This document shows, piece by piece, positions 43,493-51,874 of a DNA stretch of 64,000 nucleotides (position 1 is its first letter; each line of letters starts with the position of its first letter). The stretch lies in assembly GCA_026702755.1 (NCBI GenBank), contig JAPPBX010000080.1, forward strand, positions 26,969 through 90,968, given 5' to 3'. The position numbers and the translations under genes were made by a program. The notes under the pieces were generated by a model. That model saw nothing but the letters and a program-made list of their open reading frames with translations, was not told the origin of the DNA and searched no databases. This stretch comes from Candidatus Poribacteria bacterium (GTDB taxonomy: Bacteria; Poribacteria; WGA-4E; WGA-3G).

Positions 43493-44479
43493 ATGGCGAA
43501 AAAATATCGGGTGGCGATTGTTGGGTGTGGTGGTATATCCAACGCTCACGGCAATGCGTGGCGAAATTTGCCAGAAATCGAAATTGTCGGGGCATGCGAT
43601 GAAAAATTTGAATCGCTCGCGCGCTTTGCTACTGAATATGAGGTCCAAAATACCTACAACGATCTCCGACAGATGTTAGAGAAACAGCAACCGGATGTCC
43701 TCGTCATTGCGACGTGGCCCTCAAGTCATCTCAAAAATGTGCTGGAGGCGGTCCGGTGTGGTGTCAAGGGTATCCTTGTTGAGAAACCGATTGCGGTCAA
43801 CACCACACAGTTGGAACAGATGATTCAGGTTACAGAACGTGCCGATATCTTATTGATGGAGGCGTTCATGTATCGGCATCACCCGTTGACACTCGCTGTG
43901 AAACAGAAGATTGAAGATGGCGCGATCGGGGAAGTGTGCTATGCACGCTCTACTTTTTCAACAGGACTCACCGACCGTCAGAATTGGAGATTACGGGGGG
44001 ACCTCGGTGGTGGTGCTGTCATGGATTTGGGGTGTTATTGCATCAACATCATTCGTTATCTTGTTGGACGGGAACCGCAGTCGGTCTGGGCAACAGGTAA
44101 ATTTGAACCGATTAACAACGTCTGGGAAACTTTGATTGGAACCTTGGACTTTGGCAACGGTATTACTGGACAATTGGACTGCAGCTTTGGTTGGACATGG
44201 CGTGAATCTTATGAGGTCGCTGGTACAGATGGCACGCTTTTCGTTCAGAGCGCGTGGGGCAATTCGGAAGGTGAGTCACACTTTATTGTAAACGGCGAGA
44301 CTTTTAGTGTTATTGATGGCGTGAATCCTTACGGTGCTGAGATTTTGAATCTCTGTGAAGCAATAGATACAGGTGCCCCTCTCCATTTACCGATAGAGGA
44401 CGCGCTCGGAAATATGCGTGTCATTGATGCGTTGCACGAATCTGCGCGTACAGGTCAGCACCTCAGTCTCTCCGCGTGA
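43493..44479 (+). CDS. Gfo/Idh/MocA family oxidoreductase (third of three)
   Basis: A 328-residue member with Rossmann motif AIVGCGGISNAHG, GACDEKFES after strand two, ILVEKPIAVN carrying the catalytic Lys (near 98) and GGGAVMDLGCYCINIIRYLVG in the second domain. It is closest in plan to trans-dihydrodiol or xylose dehydrogenase-like members. No Shine-Dalgarno is visible; the ATG directly follows the intergenic repeat that ends CCAATAAAAAATC. It ends the sugar-catabolic block. Confidence 0.92.
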   Translation: MAKKYRVAIVGCGGISNAHGNAWRNLPEIEIVGACDEKFESLARFATEYEVQNTYNDLRQMLEKQQPDVLVIATWPSSHLKNVLEAVRCGVKGILVEKPIAVNTTQLEQMIQVTERADILLMEAFMYRHHPLTLAVKQKIEDGAIGEVCYARSTFSTGLTDRQNWRLRGDLGGGAVMDLGCYCINIIRYLVGREPQSVWATGKFEPINNVWETLIGTLDFGNGITGQLDCSFGWTWRESYEVAGTDGTLFVQSAWGNSEGESHFIVNGETFSVIDGVNPYGAEILNLCEAIDTGAPLHLPIEDALGNMRVIDALHESARTGQHLSLSA

Positions 44480-44607
44480 AGTCTTGCCTGCCAATCGCTG
44501 ATTGAGCAATCCCGGATGGTCGTAAGGAAATAGCCGTTCTTTTGGAACTGAGTGAATGCTAATAAAAACCCGATTAACCTGTGAGGTCAATCGGTGAAGG
44601 AGCCTGA

Positions 44608-47034
44608 TTGTTAAAAATGTTTGAAAAAATGATGAAGTATCCCATTGACGTTTTTCGAGAAGGAAATTTCTCATTTGGGGTACCGTTACCCGGGCTTCTT
44701 ATAGCTGTTCTACTCATCGCGCTTTTTGCTGTTACAATATGGGCGTATCGGAGTACACAAGGACGTATCCGACGCGGTTTCCGAGGTTTTCTCATCTTTC
44801 TTCGTGCGGTTGTACTCTGTTTGCTTGCCTTCTGCTTGCTCAAACCCTTTCTAACGATTTATCAGACAAACCCTGATGATTCCTATCTATTGGTGATGGT
44901 TGACCGCTCTAAAAGCATGCAGATCACCGACTCTATTGATTCGACAACACGGTTGCGCCGCGCCAACGACCTGTTGTTCGCCGAAGAGGACGGACTCCTT
45001 GAAAAACTGGATGCTAAATTCAAGGTCAGACTTTTTGCGTTTGACACTACCGCAAAACGGATTTCCAGCGAGGCATTGACAAGCGCGGAGGGTGAAAGTA
45101 CGGATATTCCACAGGCACTAAACGAAGCACTTGATGATCTACAAGGAATTCCACTTTCTGGTGCTGTATTGTTAACGGATGGTGCAGATAGGAGCGGTGT
45201 TGACATCGCAAAATTTGCCATGCAAATCCGAGAGCGAAAACTGCCGATCCATACCGTCGGCATCGGTGCCGAAGAGGGCAATCCAGACCTTGAAATTGTC
45301 AAAGTGGATGTACCTCGAACAGCAGAAGAAGATTTTCCCGTGGAGATGTGGGTATCGCTGAAACGAAAGGGATTCAACGGAAAGAAGGTGAACGTCCAAT
45401 TGACGAGTAACGGACGAATCCTAAAGACAGCATCCGTTGATCTGGATGAAGGAACCTCCTGGATGCCACAACTCGGCGGAACAGGCACAACATCTGCGCC
45501 TAAGACCGGACGCGTGTCGATTAAGTTTACCCCTCGCGAAGCCGGTACCCAAAAGTTTGAAGTGCATGCGGAGTTAGGTGAAGTAGAGGCGGTGCCACAA
45601 AACAACACGAAGACATTTTTACTCAAGGTAGCACCCACCAAACGTGTAAAAATCCTACTTGTTGATGGTAGACCGCGTTATGAGCTGGGTTTCATAAAAC
45701 GTGCCCTGAATAACGATCCGAACATCCAATTAACGGATCGATTTTTGAAAAGTATCTCTACGAATGGTCAGAATTACGGCGGTACTCGCACCGATGTATC
45801 GCATGATTTCGGTTTTTATCCGGATGATCGGGAAACCCTCTTTGACTTCGACGCTATCATTTTAGGCAATGTAGATGCCTCCGAATTTACACCGAAGCAG
45901 TTGGAAAATACCGTTGAGTTTGTACGCACTCGAGGCGGTGGGTTGCTTATGTTAGGGGGTTCGAGTTCGTTGGGAAACCACGAGCTTTCTGGATCCTATA
46001 TCAATACGCCGATTGCCCAATGTCTCCCTGTGGAGTTGGAACTTGGATCCGCACCAGCACCGTTGGCACCGAGACGACTCCCTCGGTCTACCAGCCGTTC
46101 ACGGTCTACCGACGATAAAGGATATAAATTGCAACTGACACCGGAGGGGAAGGTTGAAAATTTGATGCGGTTGGCAGATATTCCTACCGAAAATTTGGAA
46201 CTTTGGAAGATCATGCCCGCGCTGAAAGGGTATAGTAAAGTGAAACGCGCGAAAGCAGGAGCCTTGGTTTTGGCGGAACATCCGACTGACCGAAATGAAT
46301 TCGGAAATCGGATCCTCATCGCGACCCATAATTACAATGCCGGACGTGTCATGGTATTTACGCCGCATTCTTCGTGGCGGTGGCGGTTGATACCCTCCCA
46401 CGAAGAGGGTAATCAACGATTCTGGCATCAAGGTGATAGTCACGAACGGTTTTGGCGACAGGCTGCGAGGTGGTTGACAACGGCACCAAAAGAACATCTT
46501 AAACTTGATATTGCAAAAACAATTTACGCGCTGAAAGAGCCAGTCGTGATTGAGGTCACCGCTACTGATCCAGAGTTTCAACCGACTAACAACGCAAAGA
46601 TTCGAGCTATCGTCGTTGACGAAGAGGGTAAGCGTAAAGAGTTGAGACTTGAACAGATCCTCGGTAAAGATGGTCTCTACACTGCGCGTTTTATTCCGAA
46701 TCGATACGGCGAGTACACCGTCATTGCAGCCGGTAGTCTCGGAGGTGAGGACCTGGGTGAGCAGCAAACCCTTTTTGAGGTAAAGACATCTTACGCCGAA
46801 TTTAGCGATGCTGAACTTAACGTCGCACTTCTCAAGACTTTGGCTGAGGGTAGTGGTGGAAAGTATTACACAGTGGAGGAAGCAGACCAACTCGTAAAGC
46901 AGATTCCACTCGTCGAAAGTGCAACATCAAAAATTACGGATGTTGACATTTGGGATATACCTCTCATCTTTGGTGCGGTTATCGCGCTACTTGGATTTGA
47001 GTGGTTTTTGAGAAAACGCGGGGGTTTAGTGTAA
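44608..47034 (+). CDS. Large membrane protein with von Willebrand A domain and GATase-like region
   Basis: The start is probably TTG at 44608, six bases after AAGGAG; an ATG three codons later is also possible. The 808-residue protein has two N-terminal membrane helices (about 27-75), a VWA domain from about 90 with the MIDAS motif DRSKSM and LLTDGADRSG, a beta-rich middle, a glutamine-amidotransferase-like domain (from about 345: KILLVDGRPRYELGFIKRAL, GGGLLMLGG) and a C-terminal helix (IPLIFGAVIALLGFEWFL). This plan occurs in proteins coded with MoxR ATPases and DUF58 proteins. A MoxR gene lies 2.3 kb downstream. Confidence 0.88.
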   Translation: MLKMFEKMMKYPIDVFREGNFSFGVPLPGLLIAVLLIALFAVTIWAYRSTQGRIRRGFRGFLIFLRAVVLCLLAFCLLKPFLTIYQTNPDDSYLLVMVDRSKSMQITDSIDSTTRLRRANDLLFAEEDGLLEKLDAKFKVRLFAFDTTAKRISSEALTSAEGESTDIPQALNEALDDLQGIPLSGAVLLTDGADRSGVDIAKFAMQIRERKLPIHTVGIGAEEGNPDLEIVKVDVPRTAEEDFPVEMWVSLKRKGFNGKKVNVQLTSNGRILKTASVDLDEGTSWMPQLGGTGTTSAPKTGRVSIKFTPREAGTQKFEVHAELGEVEAVPQNNTKTFLLKVAPTKRVKILLVDGRPRYELGFIKRALNNDPNIQLTDRFLKSISTNGQNYGGTRTDVSHDFGFYPDDRETLFDFDAIILGNVDASEFTPKQLENTVEFVRTRGGGLLMLGGSSSLGNHELSGSYINTPIAQCLPVELELGSAPAPLAPRRLPRSTSRSRSTDDKGYKLQLTPEGKVENLMRLADIPTENLELWKIMPALKGYSKVKRAKAGALVLAEHPTDRNEFGNRILIATHNYNAGRVMVFTPHSSWRWRLIPSHEEGNQRFWHQGDSHERFWRQAARWLTTAPKEHLKLDIAKTIYALKEPVVIEVTATDPEFQPTNNAKIRAIVVDEEGKRKELRLEQILGKDGLYTARFIPNRYGEYTVIAAGSLGGEDLGEQQTLFEVKTSYAEFSDAELNVALLKTLAEGSGGKYYTVEEADQLVKQIPLVESATSKITDVDIWDIPLIFGAVIALLGFEWFLRKRGGLV

Positions 47035-47161
47035 TGTAAGGCCTGCTCACATTGGAAAAATATTTATAGGCGTGCTATTTCCAATCTCGCCGCATCTGAG
47101 GAATTAACAAATCATTCTTACCAGAAATTCGCTGTGAGACATCAAAAGAGGGATGAAAGAC

Positions 47162-47728
47162 ATGACACAACAAGAACTTCACGAAATCGCAGAAGGCATT
47201 CGCTCACCGGAACAGATCTCCATGACATTGGCGGAATTTCTTGAGAACGATGTAGACGGATATGAATACGTTAAAGGAGAATTAGTGCCGATGTCCCCAC
47301 CAACGAGGATACATAGTAAAATTAGTGTTAAGGTTATCCGATATTTGGATCGGCATGTGGATGAGAATCAGTTGGGAGAAGTCCATGTAGAGGCAACTTT
47401 TCAGGTCGGTGATCGGGGCTTGAAACCCGATGTGGCGTTTGTTTCAACACCGCGGTTGGATGGAGATGAAAACAAAGGTTTCCCGATACCGCCCGATCTG
47501 GCAATTGAGGTCGTTTCGCCGACAGACGTTCAGTGGCGTGTTGCAGACAAAGCGTTTGCCTATTTGAACGCAGGAACGCGCCTCGTCTGGGTTCTGGATC
47601 CCCGTTCCAAAACGGTGACGGTCTATCGTTCCGAGAGAGACATCGCGCTGTTCACATTTGAAGATACACTCACGGGTGAGGATGTCGTACCGGGGTTTAC
47701 CTGTCCGGTTTCACAACTTTTTGAGTAG
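47162..47728 (+). CDS. Uma2-family (DUF820) putative endonuclease
   Basis: Start ATG 47162, nine bases after AGAGGG; an ATG three codons earlier has no room for a ribosome site. The 188-residue protein shows the PD-(D/E)XK core of this family: ELVPMSPPTRIHSKI, LKPDVAFVSTPR (Asp), LAIEVVSPTD (Glu) and the helix DKAFAYLNAGTRLVWVLDP. Uma2 proteins are abundant in some lineages and their role is unclear. It has a small gap to the VWA gene and no clear partnership with it. Confidence 0.9.
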   Translation: MTQQELHEIAEGIRSPEQISMTLAEFLENDVDGYEYVKGELVPMSPPTRIHSKISVKVIRYLDRHVDENQLGEVHVEATFQVGDRGLKPDVAFVSTPRLDGDENKGFPIPPDLAIEVVSPTDVQWRVADKAFAYLNAGTRLVWVLDPRSKTVTVYRSERDIALFTFEDTLTGEDVVPGFTCPVSQLFE

Positions 47729-47855
47729 TGTTCTGTCCATTCTAAAATTGAGGCTGGTAGGTTGGATTGAACGCATTGAAACCCAACACAACCACCTCCT
47801 ACAAATCCAATTACTGATTTCGATTGTCAAATTTCATTAGGGTACACGGAGAATC

Positions 47856-49214
47856 ATGAACAATTCTTATAAAAGCGTTATGTTCGTCATCGCTGACGAT
47901 TGGAGCCGCATCGCGAAGTGCTACGGAAATGATGTTATCCGAACACCGAATATTGATGCCTTTGCGGAGCGCGGGGTCGTGTTTGACTACGCATTTTGCA
48001 CGAGTCCTTCGTGTGCGGTGAGTCGCGCGTGCATTCTTACCGGGCAGCATAGTCATACACATGGACAATATGGACATTGCCACGGCATTCACGGATTTCG
48101 TACACACGAGTATATGCAATCGGTGCCAAAAATTCTGAAGTCACACGGATTTGCGACGGCGTGTATTGGGAAGAAACACGTTGAACCTGAGAGTGTTTAC
48201 CCCTTCGATTTTGAACCGAGGGTCGACAATCGCAGTCCTGTAGACATGGCGGTAAAGGTTACGCAATTTCTGACCGAGAACGCGGACAACCCCTTCTATC
48301 TCCATATCGGCAGTGGCTACCCGCATCGTGCAGGGAAGGGATTCGGAAACGACAGGACACATCCCGGTATTGAACCCCGCGCTTACACACCGGAGGAAAT
48401 TATTGTCCCGAATTTTCTACCGGATGTACCTGCTGTCCGTGAGGACCTTGCTGATTATTACGAGAGCGTTTCGCGGTGGGATGCTGTAGTAGGCGCGGTT
48501 TTGGACGCGCTTGACGCTTCTGGACGCGCAGATGAAACCCTTGTTTTTGTCACAACCGACCACGCAATGCCGTTTCCTGGTGCAAAGGCATCAAGCTTTG
48601 ACAGTGGACACCACTGTCCGCTGTTAATCTCCAGTCCTACACAACAAAAGTACTGTTTTCACAATCAAGCACTCGTCAATTGGGTTGACTTTTGCCCGAC
48701 GATGTTAGATTGGTGTGGTGTTTCACATCCCGATGGAGAAGACGCACTTCCGGGCAGCTCGATCCTCCGTGTGCTTGAAGATGACAGCGCGCATCCGGGC
48801 AATGGTGACTGGGAGGAAACCTACTTCTCCCACTGCTTCCATGAGGTGACGAATTACTATCCGTATCGCGTGTTACGCGGGAGGCGATATAAATACGTCC
48901 GTAATCTGGCATATCAACTGGAAACACCGCTCCCCAGCGACCTGTTCCGCTCGATTTCATGGACGGCAGTCCGAAATGACAACGTTCAACAACTCGGTGA
49001 ACGGCAGCGGACTGATTTCCTACAGCAGGGTCGTGAGGCATTGTTCGATATGCAGAACGATCCAGCAGAGTCGCAAAATCTTATAGACGCACCAGAGTTA
49101 CAGGACGTAGCCAACGAGATGCGCCGAAAGGTCATTGAGTTCAGGCAAAAAACCCAGGATCCTTGGTTGGAGCAGTCCTTTCAGGAAGGCGAAACACAAC
49201 CTTTTTTCACGTAA
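47856..49214 (+). CDS. Sulfatase with non-standard active-site motif
   Basis: A 452-residue sulfatase/alkaline-phosphatase superfamily protein. The metal Asp pair is in FVIADDWSR, and the predicted formylglycine site is in SPSCAVSRACILTG. The usual motif is Cys-x-(Pro/Ala)-x-Arg; here the third position is Val (C-A-V-S-R), so modification to formylglycine may be less certain. Later metal residues are in VTTDHAMPFPGAK and DSGHHCPLL. There is no signal peptide, suggesting a cytosolic enzyme. A SUMF1-domain protein that could do the modification is coded at 56866, not adjacent. ACGGAGAATC precedes the ATG. Confidence 0.85.
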   Translation: MNNSYKSVMFVIADDWSRIAKCYGNDVIRTPNIDAFAERGVVFDYAFCTSPSCAVSRACILTGQHSHTHGQYGHCHGIHGFRTHEYMQSVPKILKSHGFATACIGKKHVEPESVYPFDFEPRVDNRSPVDMAVKVTQFLTENADNPFYLHIGSGYPHRAGKGFGNDRTHPGIEPRAYTPEEIIVPNFLPDVPAVREDLADYYESVSRWDAVVGAVLDALDASGRADETLVFVTTDHAMPFPGAKASSFDSGHHCPLLISSPTQQKYCFHNQALVNWVDFCPTMLDWCGVSHPDGEDALPGSSILRVLEDDSAHPGNGDWEETYFSHCFHEVTNYYPYRVLRGRRYKYVRNLAYQLETPLPSDLFRSISWTAVRNDNVQQLGERQRTDFLQQGREALFDMQNDPAESQNLIDAPELQDVANEMRRKVIEFRQKTQDPWLEQSFQEGETQPFFT

Positions 49215-49221
49215 TAGCCAT

Positions 49222-49320
49222 TAGCAGTCAGCCATCAGAGTTGTGATTTTACCATATAGATCACTGACACAACTGCTCTTTGCTGACAGCTGAAGGTTTC
49301 CGACTGCTGACCGCCATTAA
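49222..49320. repeat. CAGCCATCAGC-type intergenic repeat, copy 2
   Basis: Contains AGCAGTCAGCCATCAGAG and CTGACAGCTGAAGGTTTCCG, similar to 43405-43490. It ends GACCGCCATTAAAAC directly before the moxR start codon. Confidence 0.45.
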
Positions 49321-49323
49321 AAC

Positions 49324-50316
49324 ATGCAAAACTACGATTTAGAAGCCATGAATGCCCGCATCGAAGCGGATAGTGGGTTTATACAGCAGATTCTCACGGA
49401 GGTGGGAAAAGTTATCGTCGGGCAAAAAGTACTGCTGGAGGGACTGGTTATTGGGTTGCTCTGCAACGGGCATATTCTACTCGAAGGGGTACCCGGACTT
49501 GCAAAGACAACCGCCGTGAGCGCACTCGCTCAGACGATTGATGCTTCCTTCAATCGTCTGCAGTTCACACCCGATCTACTTCCTGCTGACCTCGTTGGCA
49601 CACTCATCTATGATCAACAGAAGGGCGATTTCTACACGAAGAAGGGACCCATTTTTGCCAACGTTATCCTTGCTGATGAGATAAACCGTGCACCCGCCAA
49701 AGTGCAGAGCGCGCTCCTTGAAGCGATGCAGGAACGACAGGTCACGATTGGGGACACGACCTATCCACTCGACGATCCATTTCTCGTTCTGGCGACCCAA
49801 AATCCGATTGAACATGAGGGCACCTATCCTCTACCCGAAGCACAGGTGGATAGGTTCATGCTGAAAATTAAGGTTGACTACCCTTCACATGCTGAGGAAT
49901 TGCAAATCCTTCGGCGGATGACTACCGAAGAGGTCTCCTCTATTCAACACGTGATTGCCCCGAAAGATATTATTCGATTCCGGGAGGTCGTCCGAAACAT
50001 CTATATGGCAGAGCAGTTGGAAAATTACATTGTCGATTTGGTGTGTGCGACGCGTGCACCGGAAGCGTATCAATTAGATGAACTCAGCACGTTGATTGAA
50101 TACGGTGCATCGCCACGCGCGACAATTTTCCTCGCTTTTGCTGCGAGGGCGAGAGCATTCCTTTCCCAGCGGGGTTATGTCACCCCTGAAGATATCCACG
50201 CAGTGGGGATGGATGTGCTAAGACACCGAGTCATTATCAGTTATGAAGCGGAAGCAGACGGACGCGATGTTGAGAGCATCATCTCACAGGTATTCGCGAA
50301 GATTGAAGTGCCTTGA
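49324..50316 (+). CDS. MoxR-family AAA+ ATPase
   Basis: A 330-residue ATPase with Walker A GVPGLAKTT (about 57-65), Walker B ILADEINRAPAKVQSALLEAMQERQ (the family signature, about 117), sensor 1 ATQNPIEHEGTYPLPEAQVDRF and a helical lid with ASPRATIFL. MoxR proteins help fold or activate protein complexes, usually with VWA-domain proteins, and the VWA protein at 44608 is a plausible partner. The usual DUF58 gene is not in the window; argG follows on the other strand. No ribosome site precedes the ATG, which sits just after an intergenic repeat. Confidence 0.93.
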   Translation: MQNYDLEAMNARIEADSGFIQQILTEVGKVIVGQKVLLEGLVIGLLCNGHILLEGVPGLAKTTAVSALAQTIDASFNRLQFTPDLLPADLVGTLIYDQQKGDFYTKKGPIFANVILADEINRAPAKVQSALLEAMQERQVTIGDTTYPLDDPFLVLATQNPIEHEGTYPLPEAQVDRFMLKIKVDYPSHAEELQILRRMTTEEVSSIQHVIAPKDIIRFREVVRNIYMAEQLENYIVDLVCATRAPEAYQLDELSTLIEYGASPRATIFLAFAARARAFLSQRGYVTPEDIHAVGMDVLRHRVIISYEAEADGRDVESIISQVFAKIEVP

Positions 50317-50320
50317 ACCT

Positions 50321-51559
50321 CTATTCCTTTGTCTGTCCAGCGACAGCCGATGCCCTTGCTCCTACGCCCAGTACTGCTAAAAATCCCTCTGAATCGGCGT
50401 GGTCGAAATCGCCGATTGCCTCCATAGAAGCGGTCTCCTCGGAATAGAGTGAGTGAGGTACGCCACCTGCGGCATGGAATGCCACATTCCCTTTGTAGAG
50501 TGCTACTGTGATAGTTCCACTCGCCAAATCGGTCAACGGTTGAATAGAAGATAGTAGTGCCTGTGTAGCGGCATCAAACCAATAACCTTGATAAATCTGT
50601 TCTGCGATTGTTTTGGCTACGCCATCGAAGTGCCGACGTGCACGTCTATCTAAAATCAGTTGGAGCAGATACTCGTAACACTTTCCAAGCAATTCCATCC
50701 CCGGAGATTCATAAACGCCGCGGCTCTTAATCCCAACAAACCGATTTTCAACAGTGTGAATGCCGATACCGACACCGTTTCGTCCACCGATGCGGTTTGC
50801 TTCTAACAAACTCTGGAGTGCCGTGACGGGGCTTCCGTTGACTTCCACAGGTGTCCCACGGGCAAAGGTAACGGTAAAGTGTTCTACATCATCAGGTGCA
50901 TCTTTCGGATGGACTCCCATGCCGGGGTTGATAAATCCTGCTGGTGTTTTCAGCGATTCGAGTCTTCCGGCTTCATGCGTGAGTCCTAAGAGATTTGCGT
51001 CGGTTGAGTAAGGTTTTTCGTGTGTGGCGGTAATCGGTAGATTGTGTGCTTGGCAGAAGTCTATCATCTCTTTTCTGCCACCGAAGTTTTTCAGGAATTC
51101 AGCATCTCGCCACGGGGCATAGACAGAAAAATGAGGGTTAAGCATATTCGTGGCGAGTTGAAACCGTACTTGATCGTTACCCCTACCGGTTGCGCCGTGT
51201 GTCAAGATGGAAATACCGCGCTTTTCCATCTCCGGCAGGAGTGCTTTCACTGTGACGTGTCGCGCGATGCCAGTTGTATTCCAGTAGCCGCCTTCATACA
51301 TCGCTTGGCACTGGATGAGTCGGATCCCATCTTCGGCGAGTGCGTCTTTCGCATCTACAATGATTGCATCTTCGGCACCGCATGCCAGCATCCGTTCCCG
51401 GATTTCGGAAACGTCTCGTTCATCGGGTTGACCGAGGTCTGCCGTAAAACAGACGACGTTGACCCCGTTATCAACTAACCATTTGGTGATGGTGCAACTA
51501 TCTAAACCTCCTGAAACAGCAGCACCAACCGTTTTTCCTTTTAATGTATCAATATTCAC
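50321..51559 (-). CDS. argG: Argininosuccinate synthase
   Basis: A 412-residue synthase that joins citrulline and aspartate with ATP in arginine biosynthesis. The P-loop SGGLDSCTITKWL is near residue 16, the citrulline/aspartate region has THGATGRGNDQVRFQL, and EKPYSTDANLLGLTHEAGRLE and SRGVYESPGMELL follow. The length and the TITKWLVDNG start place it with the longer, type 2 ArgG proteins. GGAGACTGCTTGTG precedes the ATG. It converges with moxR (4-bp gap between stops). No other arg gene is near. Confidence 0.95.
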   Translation of the reverse strand: MNIDTLKGKTVGAAVSGGLDSCTITKWLVDNGVNVVCFTADLGQPDERDVSEIRERMLACGAEDAIIVDAKDALAEDGIRLIQCQAMYEGGYWNTTGIARHVTVKALLPEMEKRGISILTHGATGRGNDQVRFQLATNMLNPHFSVYAPWRDAEFLKNFGGRKEMIDFCQAHNLPITATHEKPYSTDANLLGLTHEAGRLESLKTPAGFINPGMGVHPKDAPDDVEHFTVTFARGTPVEVNGSPVTALQSLLEANRIGGRNGVGIGIHTVENRFVGIKSRGVYESPGMELLGKCYEYLLQLILDRRARRHFDGVAKTIAEQIYQGYWFDAATQALLSSIQPLTDLASGTITVALYKGNVAFHAAGGVPHSLYSEETASMEAIGDFDHADSEGFLAVLGVGARASAVAGQTKE

Positions 51560-51607
51560 AAGCAGTCTCCAAGGTGTTGTGTATTAAGTTATGACGGAAT
51601 TATACCA

Positions 51608-51638
51608 CTTTTTGGGGCAGCTTGCAAACCAATATTGA
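51608..51638 (-). repeat. Dispersed palindromic element, copy F (decayed)
   Basis: CTTTTTGGGGCAGCTTGCAA then ACCAATATTGAG follows the element consensus on the left half and degenerates on the right. It lies just upstream of argG, between argG and the promoter at 51659. Confidence 0.5.
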
Positions 51639-51658
51639 GATGTTCAACAACGATGTAT

Positions 51659-51687
51659 TTGATAATTTATCCCGTTTATAGTATAAT
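51659..51687 (+). promoter_or_regulatory. Promoter for the 1007-residue protein gene
   Basis: TTGATA, a 17-base spacer and TATAAT. The predicted start near 51694 gives a leader of about 180 bases. The leader holds a small hairpin with a GCGA tetraloop (AAGGTA/TACCTT, near 51745) and CTCCA/TGGAG just before it. Confidence 0.6.
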
Positions 51688-51874
51688 GGTTCAATGGTGC
51701 GATGGCATCCGCTCCATCTGGAGCAACGAATCTGAGAAGTAGAAGGTAGCGATACCTTTTCCCCCCGATCTCTCAAAACGGCGTTAGGTTTACAATTTTC
51801 ACACGACTCTCTCAAGTCGGTCTTAAGATTCCTGAAAACCCGATCAGATATATTTTCTCTGGGACTTTCTCTAT

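Noticed and set aside
45999..46890. A 263-codon frame opposite the VWA protein gene
   Set aside because: Antisense to a well-supported domain; no ribosome site and no recognisable motif.
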